Positions 1 to 8,875 of a DNA stretch of 64,000 nt are shown here, piece after piece. Every line of letters begins with the position of its first letter. Within the stretch, counting starts at the first letter, position 1. Origin of the DNA: Dongia sedimenti (GTDB taxonomy: Bacteria > Pseudomonadota > Alphaproteobacteria > Dongiales > Dongiaceae); NCBI GenBank assembly GCA_030715195.1, contig JAUYVI010000004.1:62001-126000 (forward strand). The letters are read 5' to 3'. The notes under the pieces were generated by a model, which saw only the letters and a program-made list of their open reading frames with translations, had not been told where the DNA came from and searched no databases. The translations under genes and the position numbers were made by a program.

Positions 1-862
1 GGCAGCGCGCCAGCAGCTCCTTGAAATCGGTGCGGAAGCGCTCGACGGTGAATCCGCCGGCCATTGCCCGCAACTGGTCGAAATCGGCTTGCGGGAGATT
101 GCCGCCGGTGATCAGCCGCCAGGGCCGGTCGCGCTGCGCCGACAAGGCCCGCGCCCCGACCGCCGCCTGCAGCAAGGGCCAACCGACCGCGCCGCCGCCG
201 GCGGAGATCAGGATCTCGCCGGCGCGGCGATCGGCACCCGTGGCCGGGGGTTTCGCCTCGGTGACATAGCCGGTGTAGCGGATGAGGTCCTGGATTTCGC
301 CGGCGCAGGGGAAGCTCGCTTCGAACGGAATGAGCTTCGGATCGCTGTGCACCAGCACCAGGTCGTAGAACCGCCGCGCGGTCTCGGCCATTTCCTCGGC
401 CCGGCCGGGCTTCTGCTTGGTGACCAGGATGTCGCGCACCGAGCCGGCGATCAGCGGCCGCTGCGGCCGCGCGCGGGCCGCCTCCAGCAAGGGCATGAGC
501 TCGAAGCGGAACGGCCGGCGCCCGAACGGATACATTTCGGTGATGAGAATGTCGGGCTTCGTCGCGGCGAAAAGTGCCAGCACCGCATCCCGGCGCCGCG
601 CCTTCCAGGCGTCGTCCACGACCTTGCCGTTCTCGTCAACCAAGGCCGAGAAACTGGAATCCGCCGAACGCGCAACGGCCAGGCGCACAATCTCGACACC
701 GCGCCGCTCCAGCGCGGCCTCCACCTGCGGGACCGCCGCGCCGCCGGTCGCCAGCACGACCCTGGCGCCGCGTTCCCGCAACGCGCCCGCGATCGCCGCG
801 GCGCGCTGCAGATGCCCGATGCCGAGCAGATGCTGGACATGGATCAGAACGCACGGGGTCAT
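1..862 (-). CDS. MurG-like glycosyltransferase (COG4671-type), 3' end outside window
   Basis: Partial gene; translation from ATG at 862 begins MTPCVLIHVQHLLGIGHLQR, the N-terminal Gly-rich nucleotide-sugar loop of MurG/GT28-fold enzymes (GIGHLQRA). A second glycine-rich segment (ISAGGGAVGW, about residue 225) is the donor-binding loop of the C-terminal Rossmann half. The product is probably a cytoplasmic glycosyltransferase using a nucleotide sugar; acceptor and sugar are unknown. It is the third gene of a minus-strand operon and its start overlaps the phosphatase stop (ATGA at 859-862), implying translational coupling. It belongs to the same broad family as the gene at 10114-11367. The reading frame stays open to base 1, so the C-terminus is missing. 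Confidence 0.8.
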   Translation of the reverse strand, partial: MTPCVLIHVQHLLGIGHLQRAAAIAGALRERGARVVLATGGAAVPQVEAALERRGVEIVRLAVARSADSSFSALVDENGKVVDDAWKARRRDAVLALFAATKPDILITEMYPFGRRPFRFELMPLLEAARARPQRPLIAGSVRDILVTKQKPGRAEEMAETARRFYDLVLVHSDPKLIPFEASFPCAGEIQDLIRYTGYVTEAKPPATGADRRAGEILISAGGGAVGWPLLQAAVGARALSAQRDRPWRLITGGNLPQADFDQLRAMAGGFTVERFRTDFKELLARC

Positions 863-1488
863 TCCGGTACCGCCGCCTGCGGCAGCAGCGACACGTTCAT
901 CCGCTCGATCGAGATCTTGCCCTGCGCATCGAGCCGGAACAGATGCGCGCTGTCGGGCTTCAGCTTCACCGGCGGCTTGCCGAGCATCGCCCAGCCGGTC
1001 GCCAGCGAGAGCAGCGCGCGCAGCACCGCCTTGTGCGTGACGATCACGGTCGGCGCGCCCACCGCCGCGATCTCCGTCAGCAGCGGTTGCAGCCGCGCCT
1101 GCACCTGGCGTGGGGTCTCGCCGCCGGGCGCGCTGAAATCGAGGCCGAGGCGCTCGCGCGCTTCCGCCTCGGCGCCCGGCTCCGCGCGCAATTCGGCGAG
1201 GGACTTCCCCTCCCAGCTCCCGAAATCCATCTCCATCAGGCGCGGATCGAGCGCGATATCACGGCCGGGAAACAGCAGCCGCGCGGTTTCCTGTGCGCGC
1301 TTCAGCGGGCTCGCCAGCAGGCGATACGCCGTCCAGGCGGCATCCGCGCGCCACACTCTCGCCGCGGCGATGCCTTCGATGCTGAGCGCGATGTCGGTGC
1401 GGCCCTGCAATCGCCGCGCTTGATTCCATTCGGTCGGCGCGTGACGGATCGCGACCAGCGGCAGGCCCGCTTCGACCGGCGCGGTCAT
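859..1488 (-). CDS. Histidine phosphatase family protein (phosphoglycerate-mutase fold)
   Basis: A 209-residue protein. The catalytic phosphohistidine motif appears as IRHAPTEWN (usual form RHGxTxWN, with Ala replacing Gly), followed by LQGRTDIALSIEGIAAA, SSPLKRA-like LASPLKRAQET, and the distal EMDFGSWEGKS and VTHKAVLRAL motifs. These fit the phosphatase branch (CobC/GpmB/PhoE-like) rather than glycolytic mutase. Both ends overlap neighbours by 4 bp (ATGA at 1485-1488 and 859-862), so it is expressed together with two glycosyltransferases. It may dephosphorylate a sugar or lipid phosphate intermediate of glycan synthesis; that role is inferred from context only. Confidence 0.85.
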   Translation of the reverse strand: MTAPVEAGLPLVAIRHAPTEWNQARRLQGRTDIALSIEGIAAARVWRADAAWTAYRLLASPLKRAQETARLLFPGRDIALDPRLMEMDFGSWEGKSLAELRAEPGAEAEARERLGLDFSAPGGETPRQVQARLQPLLTEIAAVGAPTVIVTHKAVLRALLSLATGWAMLGKPPVKLKPDSAHLFRLDAQGKISIERMNVSLLPQAAVPE

Positions 1489-2615
1489 TGTCCGATCGTC
1501 TTCTGGATGCTCGCGACCAGCTTGCGCGCCGCGCCGCCGATGTCGTGCTTGGCGAGCGCATTCTCCCGCGCCGCCTGGCCGATCGCCGCGAGATCGGCAT
1601 CCAGCGCGAAATCGACATCGGCGCTGAACGCCGTGGCGTCGCCGGGCTTGGAGAGCCAGCCGGTCTTGCCGTCGACGATGATCGCCGGCACGCCGCCCCA
1701 AGCGCCCGCCACCACGGGCAAGCCGCAGGCCTGGGCCTCCAGCAGCGCCATGCCGAAGGCTTCGTTGACGGCGGGCCAGACGCAGAGATCGGCGGCGGCG
1801 GCGATCTCCGGCAGTTTCTCGCGCGGCTGCGCGCCGAGCAGGAACACGCCGCCCGCGACCGGCTTGAACGCGCGCTCGACATCGGCACGCGCCTCGCCGT
1901 CGCCGACGATCAGCAGCTGCCAAGGCCGGTCGAGGTGCTGCAGCGCCTCGGCCAGGAGTTTGTAGGAGGCGAGCTTGTCGCCCTTGCGCATCATCCCGAC
2001 CGCGAGCAGCCAGGGCTGATCGCCGTCGATGCCGTATGCGCGCGCCAGCTTGGCACGCGTTGCGGCACGATCCGGCAGGCCCCGGGTGAAATTCGCGAGA
2101 TCGAGAAAGGGCGGCAGGTCGATCAGCCGGCGCTTGCCGACCAGCGGTGCCACGCATTCCCGGTCGATCGGGTTCAGGCAGAAGATGGCGTCGGCCTTGC
2201 GGATCGCGGCCTCGGCCGCGGCGTGGCTGAAGGCATAGGGACCCTCCGCCCGCTTCGGCGCGTGACTCGCTTCCGCCAGCAGATAGGGGATGTCCAAGGC
2301 CGCGGCCACCTGCGGCCCGATCCAGTCCACCGCTTTATAATAGAGATGATAGGAAAACCAGGCCTGCGGCCGTTCCTGCTTCGGCCGCGCGCGGTATTTG
2401 GCGATCAGGCGCTTGGCCGCCGCTTCGCCTTTTCTAGCCATCGCTTGCTGCGCGGCTTCGGTCGGATCGGAAAGCCGCGTCCGGATCCGGCTGGCGATCT
2501 CGACCGTGGCGCCGCCCTGCTTCAGCGCCGCCAGCAGCAGACGGGCGATGGTCCGGTCGCCCGAAGGCACCGGGTGATCGGGGGCTTTTAACGGTGCATA
2601 AAAGGCGATCCGCAT
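1485..2615 (-). CDS. Glycosyltransferase family 4
   Basis: A 376-residue GT-B protein. The N-terminal half starts MRIAFYAPLKAPDHPVPSGD, typical of GT4 acceptor domains. The C-terminal half carries the donor-binding block: LLAVGMMRKGDKLASY (about 203), LLIVGDGEARADVE, VFLLGAQPREKLPEIAAAAD and the conserved E-x7-E region NEAFGMALLEAQACGLPVV (about 288-306). No signal peptide or membrane segment is seen, so it acts at the inner face of the membrane. It heads the three-gene operon that ends at the window edge. A 64-bp gap separates it from the upstream permease gene on the same strand. Product glycan unknown. Confidence 0.9.
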   Translation of the reverse strand: MRIAFYAPLKAPDHPVPSGDRTIARLLLAALKQGGATVEIASRIRTRLSDPTEAAQQAMARKGEAAAKRLIAKYRARPKQERPQAWFSYHLYYKAVDWIGPQVAAALDIPYLLAEASHAPKRAEGPYAFSHAAAEAAIRKADAIFCLNPIDRECVAPLVGKRRLIDLPPFLDLANFTRGLPDRAATRAKLARAYGIDGDQPWLLAVGMMRKGDKLASYKLLAEALQHLDRPWQLLIVGDGEARADVERAFKPVAGGVFLLGAQPREKLPEIAAAADLCVWPAVNEAFGMALLEAQACGLPVVAGAWGGVPAIIVDGKTGWLSKPGDATAFSADVDFALDADLAAIGQAARENALAKHDIGGAARKLVASIQKTIGQ

Positions 2616-2679
2616 GGCCGCACTCTACAGGCGGCCCCCGCGCCGCGCCAAGGCGGACGCGCACTCTCCGATGTGCGGA

Positions 2680-3516
2680 TCAGGCCCGGATGCCGCGCAG
2701 GCGCTCTTGCCGCCGGCGCAGCAGTTCCAGCGAGGTCAGCAATGCCACCGAGACCAGGATCAGCAGGGTGGCGGCGGCGGTGATGGTGGGGTTGATGTTC
2801 TCGCGGATGCCGTTGAACATCTGCTTGGGCAGGGTGCGCTGCTCGGGGCTGGCCAGGAACACCGCGACCACCACCTCGTCGAACGAGGTCACGAAGGCGA
2901 ACAGGGCGCCCGAGATGACGCCGGGCAGGATCAGCGGCATCACCACCTTGAAGAACACCGTCATCGGCGGCGCGCCCAGGCTGGCCCCGGCCCGCATCAG
3001 CGAATGGTCGAAGCCGCTCAAGGTCGCGGTCACGCTGATCACCACGAAGGGCGCGGCGAGGCAGGTATGGGCCAGGATCAGCCCGACCGGCGCCCAGGTG
3101 ATGCTGAGAATGCCCAGCGAGACATAGAAGAAATACATCCCGACCGCGCTGATGATCACCGGCACGATCATCGGCATCAGCAGCAACGCGATGATCGCCG
3201 CCTTGCCGCGCATGGCGAGCCGCGACAGGCCGAGCGAAGCCAGGATGCCGAGCGTGGTCGCGATGATGGTGACCGCGACCGCGACCTCGATGCTCATCAC
3301 GACGGAATCGATCCAGCGCGGGTTGGTGAAGAACTCCTTGTACCATTGCAAGGAGAGGCCCGGCATCGGATAGGTGAAATAGGATTCCGAATTGAACGAG
3401 AGCGGCATGATCACGATGATCGGCGCGATCAGGAACAGCAGCACCGCGGCGCAGATCAGCCGCAGCCCGACATGCCAGGCGCGTTCCATCGGCGTTGCAT
3501 AGGGGCTCATCGCCAT
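2680..3516 (-). CDS. ABC transporter permease, PotC-like
   Basis: A 278-residue inner-membrane permease of the polyamine/opine importer family (binding-protein-dependent transport, six predicted membrane segments). It begins with a hydrophobic segment (LICAAVLLFLIAPIIVIMPL) and carries the EAA-type loop SLGAPPMTVFFKVVMPLILPG, which docks on the ATPase. It is the last gene of the importer operon (ATPase, binding protein, permease B, permease C). The start overlaps the preceding stop by one base (TAATG at 3514-3518). An ATG at 3510 is an alternative start. Homology points to spermidine, putrescine or a related cation as substrate, but that cannot be read from the permease. Confidence 0.9.
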   Translation of the reverse strand: MAMSPYATPMERAWHVGLRLICAAVLLFLIAPIIVIMPLSFNSESYFTYPMPGLSLQWYKEFFTNPRWIDSVVMSIEVAVAVTIIATTLGILASLGLSRLAMRGKAAIIALLLMPMIVPVIISAVGMYFFYVSLGILSITWAPVGLILAHTCLAAPFVVISVTATLSGFDHSLMRAGASLGAPPMTVFFKVVMPLILPGVISGALFAFVTSFDEVVVAVFLASPEQRTLPKQMFNGIRENINPTITAAATLLILVSVALLTSLELLRRRQERLRGIRA

Positions 3517-4769
3517 TACCCGAGCCTGATCTTGTCGATGCCGACGAGGCGGTTGTAGATGAAATAGAGAATCAAGGTCGCGAACAGCAGGATGCCGCCC
3601 AGTGCCGAGGCCTTGCCCCAGTTGTTCTCGCTGTTCATCGCCCGCTCAATGATGCCGCTCACCATCTGGTCGGTCGGCCCGCCGACCAAAGCCGGCGTGA
3701 TGTAGTAGCCGAGTGACAGGATGAAGGTGAGCAGGCAGCCGGCGGCGATGCCCGGCACCGTCAGCGGAAAATAGATCCGCCAGAAGGCATAGAACGGGCC
3801 GGCGCCCAGCGAGCGCCCGGCGCGCACGTAGGAGGGCGAGATCGTCTTCATCACGCTGTAGATCGGCAGCAGGGTGAAGGGCAGCTGGATGTGAGTCATC
3901 GCCACCACCGTGCCGAACCGGCTGAAGATCAGCGGCAGCGGCTCGCTGGTCAGATGCAGGGCCTGCAGCATGTCGTTGATGGTGCCGTTGTCCTGCAGCA
4001 GCACGAACCAGGCGGTCGTGCGCACCAGCAGCGAGGTCCAGAACGGCAGCAGCACCAGGATCATCAGCAGGTTGCTGGTGCGGGTCGGCAGGGTCGCCAG
4101 CAGATAGGCCAGCGGAAAGCCGAGCAGCAGCGTCGCCACGGTCACGGTGAGGCTGATGTTCAGCGTTCGCATGAACACGGTCACGTAGATCGCGCGCTCG
4201 GCCGGAGTCGGCGTGAGCGCGCCGTCGGCGTCGAGGCCGAGGTCGAGTGCGTCCAGCACATAGAAGCTCGTATAGGTGGCGCCGGCGCGTTTCAGCACCG
4301 CCCAGGTCTCGCGCTCGCCCCAGATCTTGTCGATGCCGATCATGGCCTCCTTGTAGGGGCCTTGGGTCAGTTGCGCGGCCTTGCGACCGCTCACCAGGAT
4401 CTTGCTGCGGATGCCGGAGAGCTCGTAATTCAGCCGCTTGCCGATGAGGGCGATGGTCTTCGCCTTGTTGGCGGCGGCGAGGTCGGCTGCCAGCGCCGCG
4501 AAGGCGGCTTCGTCGGGCAGGTCCTTGCCGTCCCACGCCGCCAGCGCGGTAACGGTTTGCGGCATGTTCGCGCGGATCGACGGATCGAACACCGCGTTGC
4601 GCAGCAGCTCGCCGATCGGAATCACGAAGGAAACCAGGATGAACAGGAAGAGCGGCAGCACCAGGGCCAGCGCCCGCAGGCGGCGGCCGCGCTCGACCGC
4701 GCGGAGGCGGCGCTTCAGCGCATCGCGTTCGGCGATATCGAGCCCGAAGTTCTCGGCAATGGCGGTCAT
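3516..4769 (-). CDS. ABC transporter permease, PotB-like, with long first periplasmic loop
   Basis: A 417-residue permease, clearly longer than classical PotB (about 285 residues). The first membrane helix lies at about 33-58 (LALVLPLFLFILVSFVIPIG). It is followed by roughly 130 hydrophilic residues, predicted periplasmic, before the remaining five helices. This extension is common in the COG1176 permeases of alphaproteobacteria. The EAA loop reads SLGAGPFYAFWRIYFPLTVPG (about 340). It forms the heterodimeric channel with the downstream PotC-like protein. A stem-loop at 4795-4822 separates it from the binding-protein gene, probably lowering permease relative to binding-protein expression. Confidence 0.9.
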   Translation of the reverse strand: MTAIAENFGLDIAERDALKRRLRAVERGRRLRALALVLPLFLFILVSFVIPIGELLRNAVFDPSIRANMPQTVTALAAWDGKDLPDEAAFAALAADLAAANKAKTIALIGKRLNYELSGIRSKILVSGRKAAQLTQGPYKEAMIGIDKIWGERETWAVLKRAGATYTSFYVLDALDLGLDADGALTPTPAERAIYVTVFMRTLNISLTVTVATLLLGFPLAYLLATLPTRTSNLLMILVLLPFWTSLLVRTTAWFVLLQDNGTINDMLQALHLTSEPLPLIFSRFGTVVAMTHIQLPFTLLPIYSVMKTISPSYVRAGRSLGAGPFYAFWRIYFPLTVPGIAAGCLLTFILSLGYYITPALVGGPTDQMVSGIIERAMNSENNWGKASALGGILLFATLILYFIYNRLVGIDKIRLG

Positions 4770-4794
4770 GGTGCGGCGGCGCTTACTCGGAAGG

Positions 4795-4822
4795 AAAAGG
4801 AGGGAGCGTTTCCGCCCCCTCC
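4795..4822 (-). terminator. Stem-loop with GAAA tetraloop between binding protein and permease genes
   Basis: On the minus strand a 10-bp stem with one mismatch (GGAGGGGGCG / CGCTCCCTCC) closes a GAAA tetraloop and runs directly into TTTTCCTTCC. It lies 10 bp after the binding-protein stop codon and before the permease start. This fits a leaky intrinsic terminator or a 3'-end stabiliser, as is usual after solute-binding-protein genes in ABC operons, where the binding protein is needed in excess. Confidence 0.6.
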
Positions 4823-4831
4823 ATCAGCGGT

Positions 4832-5893
4832 CTACTTGGACAGCCAGGCGTTGAAGCGCTCGCGCAGCTGGTCGCCGTTATCCGCCCAGAACTGCGGATC
4901 GACGTAGAGCACGTTCTTCATGTTGTCCGGCGCGGTCGGCAGGTCCTTCAGCACCTCGGCCGAGATGTTCGGGCCCGCGTCCTTGTTGGCCGGACCATAG
5001 GAGATGTACTTGGTCTGCTCCGCCATCGGGCCCGGCTGGCTCGACCAGGCGATGAACTTGTAGGCGGCATCGAGGTTCGGCGTGCCCTTCGGCATCGCCC
5101 ACCAGTCATAGTCCGGTGCCTGGCCGTCCCAGACGATCTGGAACGGCTTCTTGTCCTTCTTGACGGCATCGAAGAAGCGGCCGTTCCAATCCGAAGCGAT
5201 CGCCACCTGGCCGTCGGCCAGCAGCTGCGGCGGCTGCGCGCCGGATTCCCACCAGACGACGTCCTTCTTGATGGTGTCCAGCTTCTTGAAGGCGCGGTCG
5301 ACGCCTTCCGGCGTGTTCAGCACCTTGTAGATGTCGGCCATCGGCACGCCGTCGGCGATCAGCGCCCATTCCAGGTTCACGAACGGGCTCTTCTGCAGGG
5401 CCCGCTTGCCCGGGAATTTCTGCATGTCGAAGAGATCGGTGATCTTGGTCGGCCCGGGCTTCAGCTTGGTCGTGTCATAGGCGATGACGGTCGAGTAGAG
5501 GATGTTCGGCACGGCGCAGTCGGCGATGTCGCCGCCGATGAACTTGGAGCGGTCGAGACCGAGCTTGGCCCAGTCGATGGTCTCCAGCGTGCCCTCGGCG
5601 CAGGCCGCGAGCGCGGTCTGGGTGTCGACATCGACCACGTCCCAGGTGACGCTCTTCGATTCGACCATGGCACGGATCTTGGCGATCTCGCCGTTATATT
5701 CGCCCTCGTTGATCTTGGCGCCGGTCTCCTTGGCATAAGGCTCCATGAAGGCCTTGCGCTGGCTTTCCTGATAGGCGCCGCCCCAGGAAATCACCGTCAA
5801 CGTGTCCTCGGCCGAAGCCTGCTTCGGCACCGAGATCGCCGTGGCGGAAACCCCCGCCAGCAGCGCGGCGCACAGCCATGGTAATGTTTTCAT
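4832..5893 (-). CDS. ABC transporter substrate-binding protein, PotD-like
   Basis: A 353-residue periplasmic binding protein. ATG at 5893 is chosen because it is preceded by a purine-rich ribosome site (GGGAGATGAGGGA) and gives a clean Sec signal peptide: MKTLPWLCAALLAGVSATAI, with predicted cleavage after ASA (residue 28). An upstream in-frame extension to 6055 is Arg/Ser-rich and overlaps the ATPase gene, so it is rejected. The mature protein starts DTLTVISWGGAYQESQRKAF, typical of the COG0687 spermidine/putrescine group; the WGGAYQ and WWAMPKGTPN segments are family hallmarks. It delivers the ligand to the permeases encoded downstream. The exact ligand is uncertain (polyamine or another small cation). 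Confidence 0.92.
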   Translation of the reverse strand: MKTLPWLCAALLAGVSATAISVPKQASAEDTLTVISWGGAYQESQRKAFMEPYAKETGAKINEGEYNGEIAKIRAMVESKSVTWDVVDVDTQTALAACAEGTLETIDWAKLGLDRSKFIGGDIADCAVPNILYSTVIAYDTTKLKPGPTKITDLFDMQKFPGKRALQKSPFVNLEWALIADGVPMADIYKVLNTPEGVDRAFKKLDTIKKDVVWWESGAQPPQLLADGQVAIASDWNGRFFDAVKKDKKPFQIVWDGQAPDYDWWAMPKGTPNLDAAYKFIAWSSQPGPMAEQTKYISYGPANKDAGPNISAEVLKDLPTAPDNMKNVLYVDPQFWADNGDQLRERFNAWLSK

Positions 5894-5963
5894 TCCCTCA
5901 TCTCCCTGTTTTGCCGGATTGTTCCGGCGGTTGCTTTTCACGCCACTCGTAGCTGAGACTGCG

Positions 5964-7055
5964 TCACTGGGCCGCGTCGAGCGCGCGGCAATCCTCTTTC
6001 TTCCAGCCGACCGAGATCGAGCTTCCGGGCACGAGATCCGGCGCCCCTTCCGCATTCGGCACCTTGATGATGAACTCGCTGCTGCCGCAGACCGTGGCGC
6101 GCACCCGGGTGAAGTCGCCGAGATAGATCAGCTCCTCGACCCTGGCTTCGAACACGTTGCTGCAATGGCCGCTCGCGGGATTGAGCCGCACCCGTTCCGG
6201 CCGCAGTGACAACGTGGTCGCGGCGCCCACGCCTTCGATCTTCACCGGCAGCGCCTCGACCCGGCCGCCGCCGTCGATCTCCACCTGGCAGCCGGTGCCG
6301 TTCATCGCGACCACCTTGCCGCGGAGCCGGTTGTTCTCGCCGATGAACTGCGCGACGAAGGAATTCTGCGGCCGCTCGTAGAGATCGTCGGGCTTGGCCA
6401 GCTGCTGGATCACGCCGTCATTGAACACCGCGACCCGGTCCGACATGGTCAGCGCTTCGCTCTGGTCATGGGTCACATAGACCACGGTGACGCCGAGGTT
6501 GCGGTGGATGTGCTTGATCTCCAGCTGCATCTGCTCGCGGAGCTGCTTGTCGAGCGCGCCCAAGGGCTCGTCCATCAGCACCAGCTTAGGCTCGAACACC
6601 AGGGCTCGCGCCAGGGCCACGCGCTGCTGCTGGCCGCCGGAGAGCTGGCCCGGCCGGCGCTTGCCCAGGTTGGAAAGCTGCACCATGCCGAGCGCGCGCT
6701 TGATCCGGGTCTCGATTTCCGCCTTGCCGATCTTCCGCACGTTCAAGGGGAAGGCGAGGTTCTCCTCGACCGTCATATGCGGGAACAGCGCGTAGTTCTG
6801 GAACACCATGCCGATGTTGCGCTTGTGCGGCGGCACATGGTCGATCGGCTTGCCGTCGAGGAAGATGCGGCCATGGGTCGGCACTTCGAAACCGGCCAGC
6901 ATCATGAGGGTGGTGGTCTTGCCGGAGCCCGATGGCCCGAGCAGGGTCAGGAACTCGCCGGCGCGGATGTTGAGATCGAGGTTTTTGACGACCAGGGTTT
7001 CGCCGTCATAGGTCTTCTGCACGCCGACGAATTGAACGTAGTCATCCTGAGCCAT
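5964..7055 (-). CDS. ABC transporter ATP-binding protein, PotA-like
   Basis: A 363-residue ATPase and first gene of the importer operon. Intact motifs: Walker [10 protein letters not shown] (40-48), Q-loop [13 protein letters not shown] (83-95), signature LSGGQQQR (138-145), Walker B LVLMDEP (158-164) and the switch His in [10 protein letters not shown]. The C-terminal third is a TOBE regulatory domain ([10 protein letters not shown]), as in PotA/UgpC/MalK relatives. It powers uptake through the two permeases. The 428-bp gap upstream is shared with the divergent MocR-type regulator, which is therefore a candidate regulator of this operon. Confidence 0.93.
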   Translation of the reverse strand: MAQDDYVQFVGVQKTYDGETLVVKNLDLNIRAGEFLTLLGPSGSGKTTTLMMLAGFEVPTHGRIFLDGKPIDHVPPHKRNIGMVFQNYALFPHMTVEENLAFPLNVRKIGKAEIETRIKRALGMVQLSNLGKRRPGQLSGGQQQRVALARALVFEPKLVLMDEPLGALDKQLREQMQLEIKHIHRNLGVTVVYVTHDQSEALTMSDRVAVFNDGVIQQLAKPDDLYERPQNSFVAQFIGENNRLRGKVVAMNGTGCQVEIDGGGRVEALPVKIEGVGAATTLSLRPERVRLNPASGHCSNVFEARVEELIYLGDFTRVRATVCGSSEFIIKVPNAEGAPDLVPGSSISVGWKKEDCRALDAAQ

Positions 7056-7257
7056 CGTTCGGCGTGTGCCCCCTTAAGTCCGCACTCGGCTCTGCGCGCG
7101 CGGTCGCATACGGTGCGGGCGCATGACCCGGCTCCGTGGCGTCGCTGCAGAGAGAATGCGGGCGTCCTGCTGCAATCTCACTTCTTCCCGGTCACCCGGG
7201 CCAAACTTGTCTTCATCCGATCCGACCGGTGCCATCCCTGTTTGGCTTGCCGATCGA

Positions 7258-7286
7258 TGTGGTCGAACATTGTCTGACCACACAAT
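7258..7286. promoter_or_regulatory. Overlapping inverted repeats in the importer/MocR intergenic region
   Basis: A perfect 7-bp inverted repeat TGTGGTC-N11-GACCACA spans 7258-7282. A second one, ATTGT-N8-ACAAT, spans 7269-7286 and overlaps it. They lie roughly midway in the 428-bp gene-free interval (7056-7483) between the divergent potA-like and MocR genes. GntR-type helix-turn-helix domains typically recognise such short GT..AC half-sites, so this is a plausible operator, not proven. The rest of the interval holds no convincing coding sequence. Confidence 0.45.
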
Positions 7287-7327
7287 TGACTCAACGCTAT
7301 GTTACGGCTTCAATGGAGTCAACGCTA
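7286..7327 (+). promoter_or_regulatory. Tandem direct repeat and candidate promoter for the MocR gene
   Basis: Two direct repeats, GACTCAACGCTA (7288-7299) and GAGTCAACGCTA (7316-7327), match at 11 of 12 bases with starts 28 bp apart. MocR-family regulators characteristically bind direct repeats. A sigma70-like promoter, TTGACT (7286-7291), 17 bp, TTCAAT (7309-7314), overlaps both copies, so a bound regulator would block it. Autoregulation of the gene at 7484 is inferred. Confidence 0.5.
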
Positions 7328-7483
7328 AATGAAAGTTCTGTCTCGCAAGCGCGAACCATTCGAAGAAATGGTGCGATATGACGAGGCAGACGAACAGTGC
7401 GTTGCCACAAATTTCAGAACGATCGAATGGTGTATGGCGCAGATATCCGGCCATACAACTTTCAAGGTCGCGGATGAGGTTGA

Positions 7484-8872
7484 ATGGAAGAGCTGGGAAT
7501 TTCATTCCGGTCCGGATTGGGCGAGCCGATCGCCGAACCGCCGATCTATCGGCGCATCGCGGATTCGATCGCGGCGCGCATCGCCCGCGGCGAGCTCGAG
7601 CCGGGCGACCGCCTGCCCAACCACCGCGATCTCGCAACCGAGTTCAAAGTCAACGTCACCACGATCACCCGCGCCTTCCACACGCTGAAGCGGCGCGGAC
7701 TGGTGGAGACGCGGCCCGGCCGCGGCACGGTCATTCTCGACTTCCGCAACGGCGCCGGCCGCTTCCAATCCAATCCGACCGACGAGCGCGGTGTCTTCGA
7801 TCTTTCGGTCAATCGTCCGGCGACCGCAGGCTATCTCGATGCGCTCGCGGATCTGATGCCGCGGCTGGCGCGCGATCGGCGCTATGCGAGCTTGAAGGAC
7901 TATCAGCCGGCGGAAGGTCCGACCTGGCTGCGCGAGGCCGCGGCGCTCTGGATGAAAAGCTTCGTGCCCGCGGCCGATCCGTCATCGCTGTTCATCGCCG
8001 GCGGCGCGCAGCATGCGCTGGCCTGCGTGCTCGCCAGCGTGGCGCGGCCCGGCGACGTCGTGATCGCCGACGAGATCACCTACATGGGCATGGTGGCGCT
8101 GTGCCGCGCGCGCGGCCTGATCCTGCGCGGCATCGCCATGGACGAGCACGGCATGCGGCCCGATGCGTTCGACGAAGCCTGCCTGCGCTGGCAGCCGCGC
8201 CTGGTGTTCGTGATGCCGAGCCTGCACAACCCGACGGCGATCACCATGCCCGAGGCGCGGCGGCGCGCCATCGCCACGATCGCGCGGCGGCACAATGTGC
8301 TCATTCTCGAGGACGACGTCTATGCGCCCTTGCTGGAAGAGCGCGCGCCCGCCTTCGCGACCCTGGAGCCGGAGTTGACGGTGCATATCGCGGGCTTGTC
8401 GAAATGCGTGGCGCCTGGACTGCGCATCGGCTTCGCATTGACGCCGCGGGCCTTGGCCGCCGACGTGGTCGCGGCGCTTCGGGTCGATTGCTGGAACATC
8501 TGCCCGCTTTCGTCGCTGACCGCGGCGATGCTGCTCGAAGCGAACGCGGTCGAGACCATCATCGAATCGCAGAAGCAGGAGCTGCTCGAGCGGCAGGCGC
8601 TGACCTCGGCGATGCTGGCGGGCTACGACCTCAGGAACCACCCGGCCTCGCCCCATGCCTGGCTGACCTTGCCGGACTCCTGGCACGACCGCGACTTCGC
8701 CCAGGCCTGCCTCGAACGCGGCGTCATGGTGATGCGCGCCGATCCCTTCTCGATCGGCCGCGACGAGCCGCTCCCGGCGGTCCGCATCAACATCGCCGCC
8801 GCGCGCAATCGCGACGACCTCCGTTCGGCGCTCGGGATCATGCTGGAATTGCTGGGCAGCCCGGCGGCCTGA
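7484..8872 (+). CDS. MocR-type regulator: GntR helix-turn-helix fused to aminotransferase-like domain
   Basis: A 462-residue protein in two parts. Residues about 20-87 are a GntR winged helix (IYRRIADSIAARIARGELEPGD, then RGLVETRPGRGTVI). Residues about 110-460 are a fold-type I aminotransferase-like domain. PLP-binding features are kept: SLHNPT (246-251), EDDVY (276-280) and the Schiff-base Lys307 in GLSKCVAPGLRIGF. Such proteins are PLP-sensing transcription factors (PdxR, GabR, TauR types). ATG at 7484 has GAGG 5 bp upstream and places the DNA-binding domain at the N-terminus. It is divergent from the polyamine-type importer, which is its likely target along with itself. Confidence 0.93.
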   Translation: MEELGISFRSGLGEPIAEPPIYRRIADSIAARIARGELEPGDRLPNHRDLATEFKVNVTTITRAFHTLKRRGLVETRPGRGTVILDFRNGAGRFQSNPTDERGVFDLSVNRPATAGYLDALADLMPRLARDRRYASLKDYQPAEGPTWLREAAALWMKSFVPAADPSSLFIAGGAQHALACVLASVARPGDVVIADEITYMGMVALCRARGLILRGIAMDEHGMRPDAFDEACLRWQPRLVFVMPSLHNPTAITMPEARRRAIATIARRHNVLILEDDVYAPLLEERAPAFATLEPELTVHIAGLSKCVAPGLRIGFALTPRALAADVVAALRVDCWNICPLSSLTAAMLLEANAVETIIESQKQELLERQALTSAMLAGYDLRNHPASPHAWLTLPDSWHDRDFAQACLERGVMVMRADPFSIGRDEPLPAVRINIAAARNRDDLRSALGIMLELLGSPAA

Positions 8873-8875
8873 CGC

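Noticed and set aside
7302-7637. Minus-strand frame encoding a small peptide near the importer/MocR interval
   Set aside because: It overlaps the start of the MocR gene and shows no family pattern; treated as regulatory DNA.
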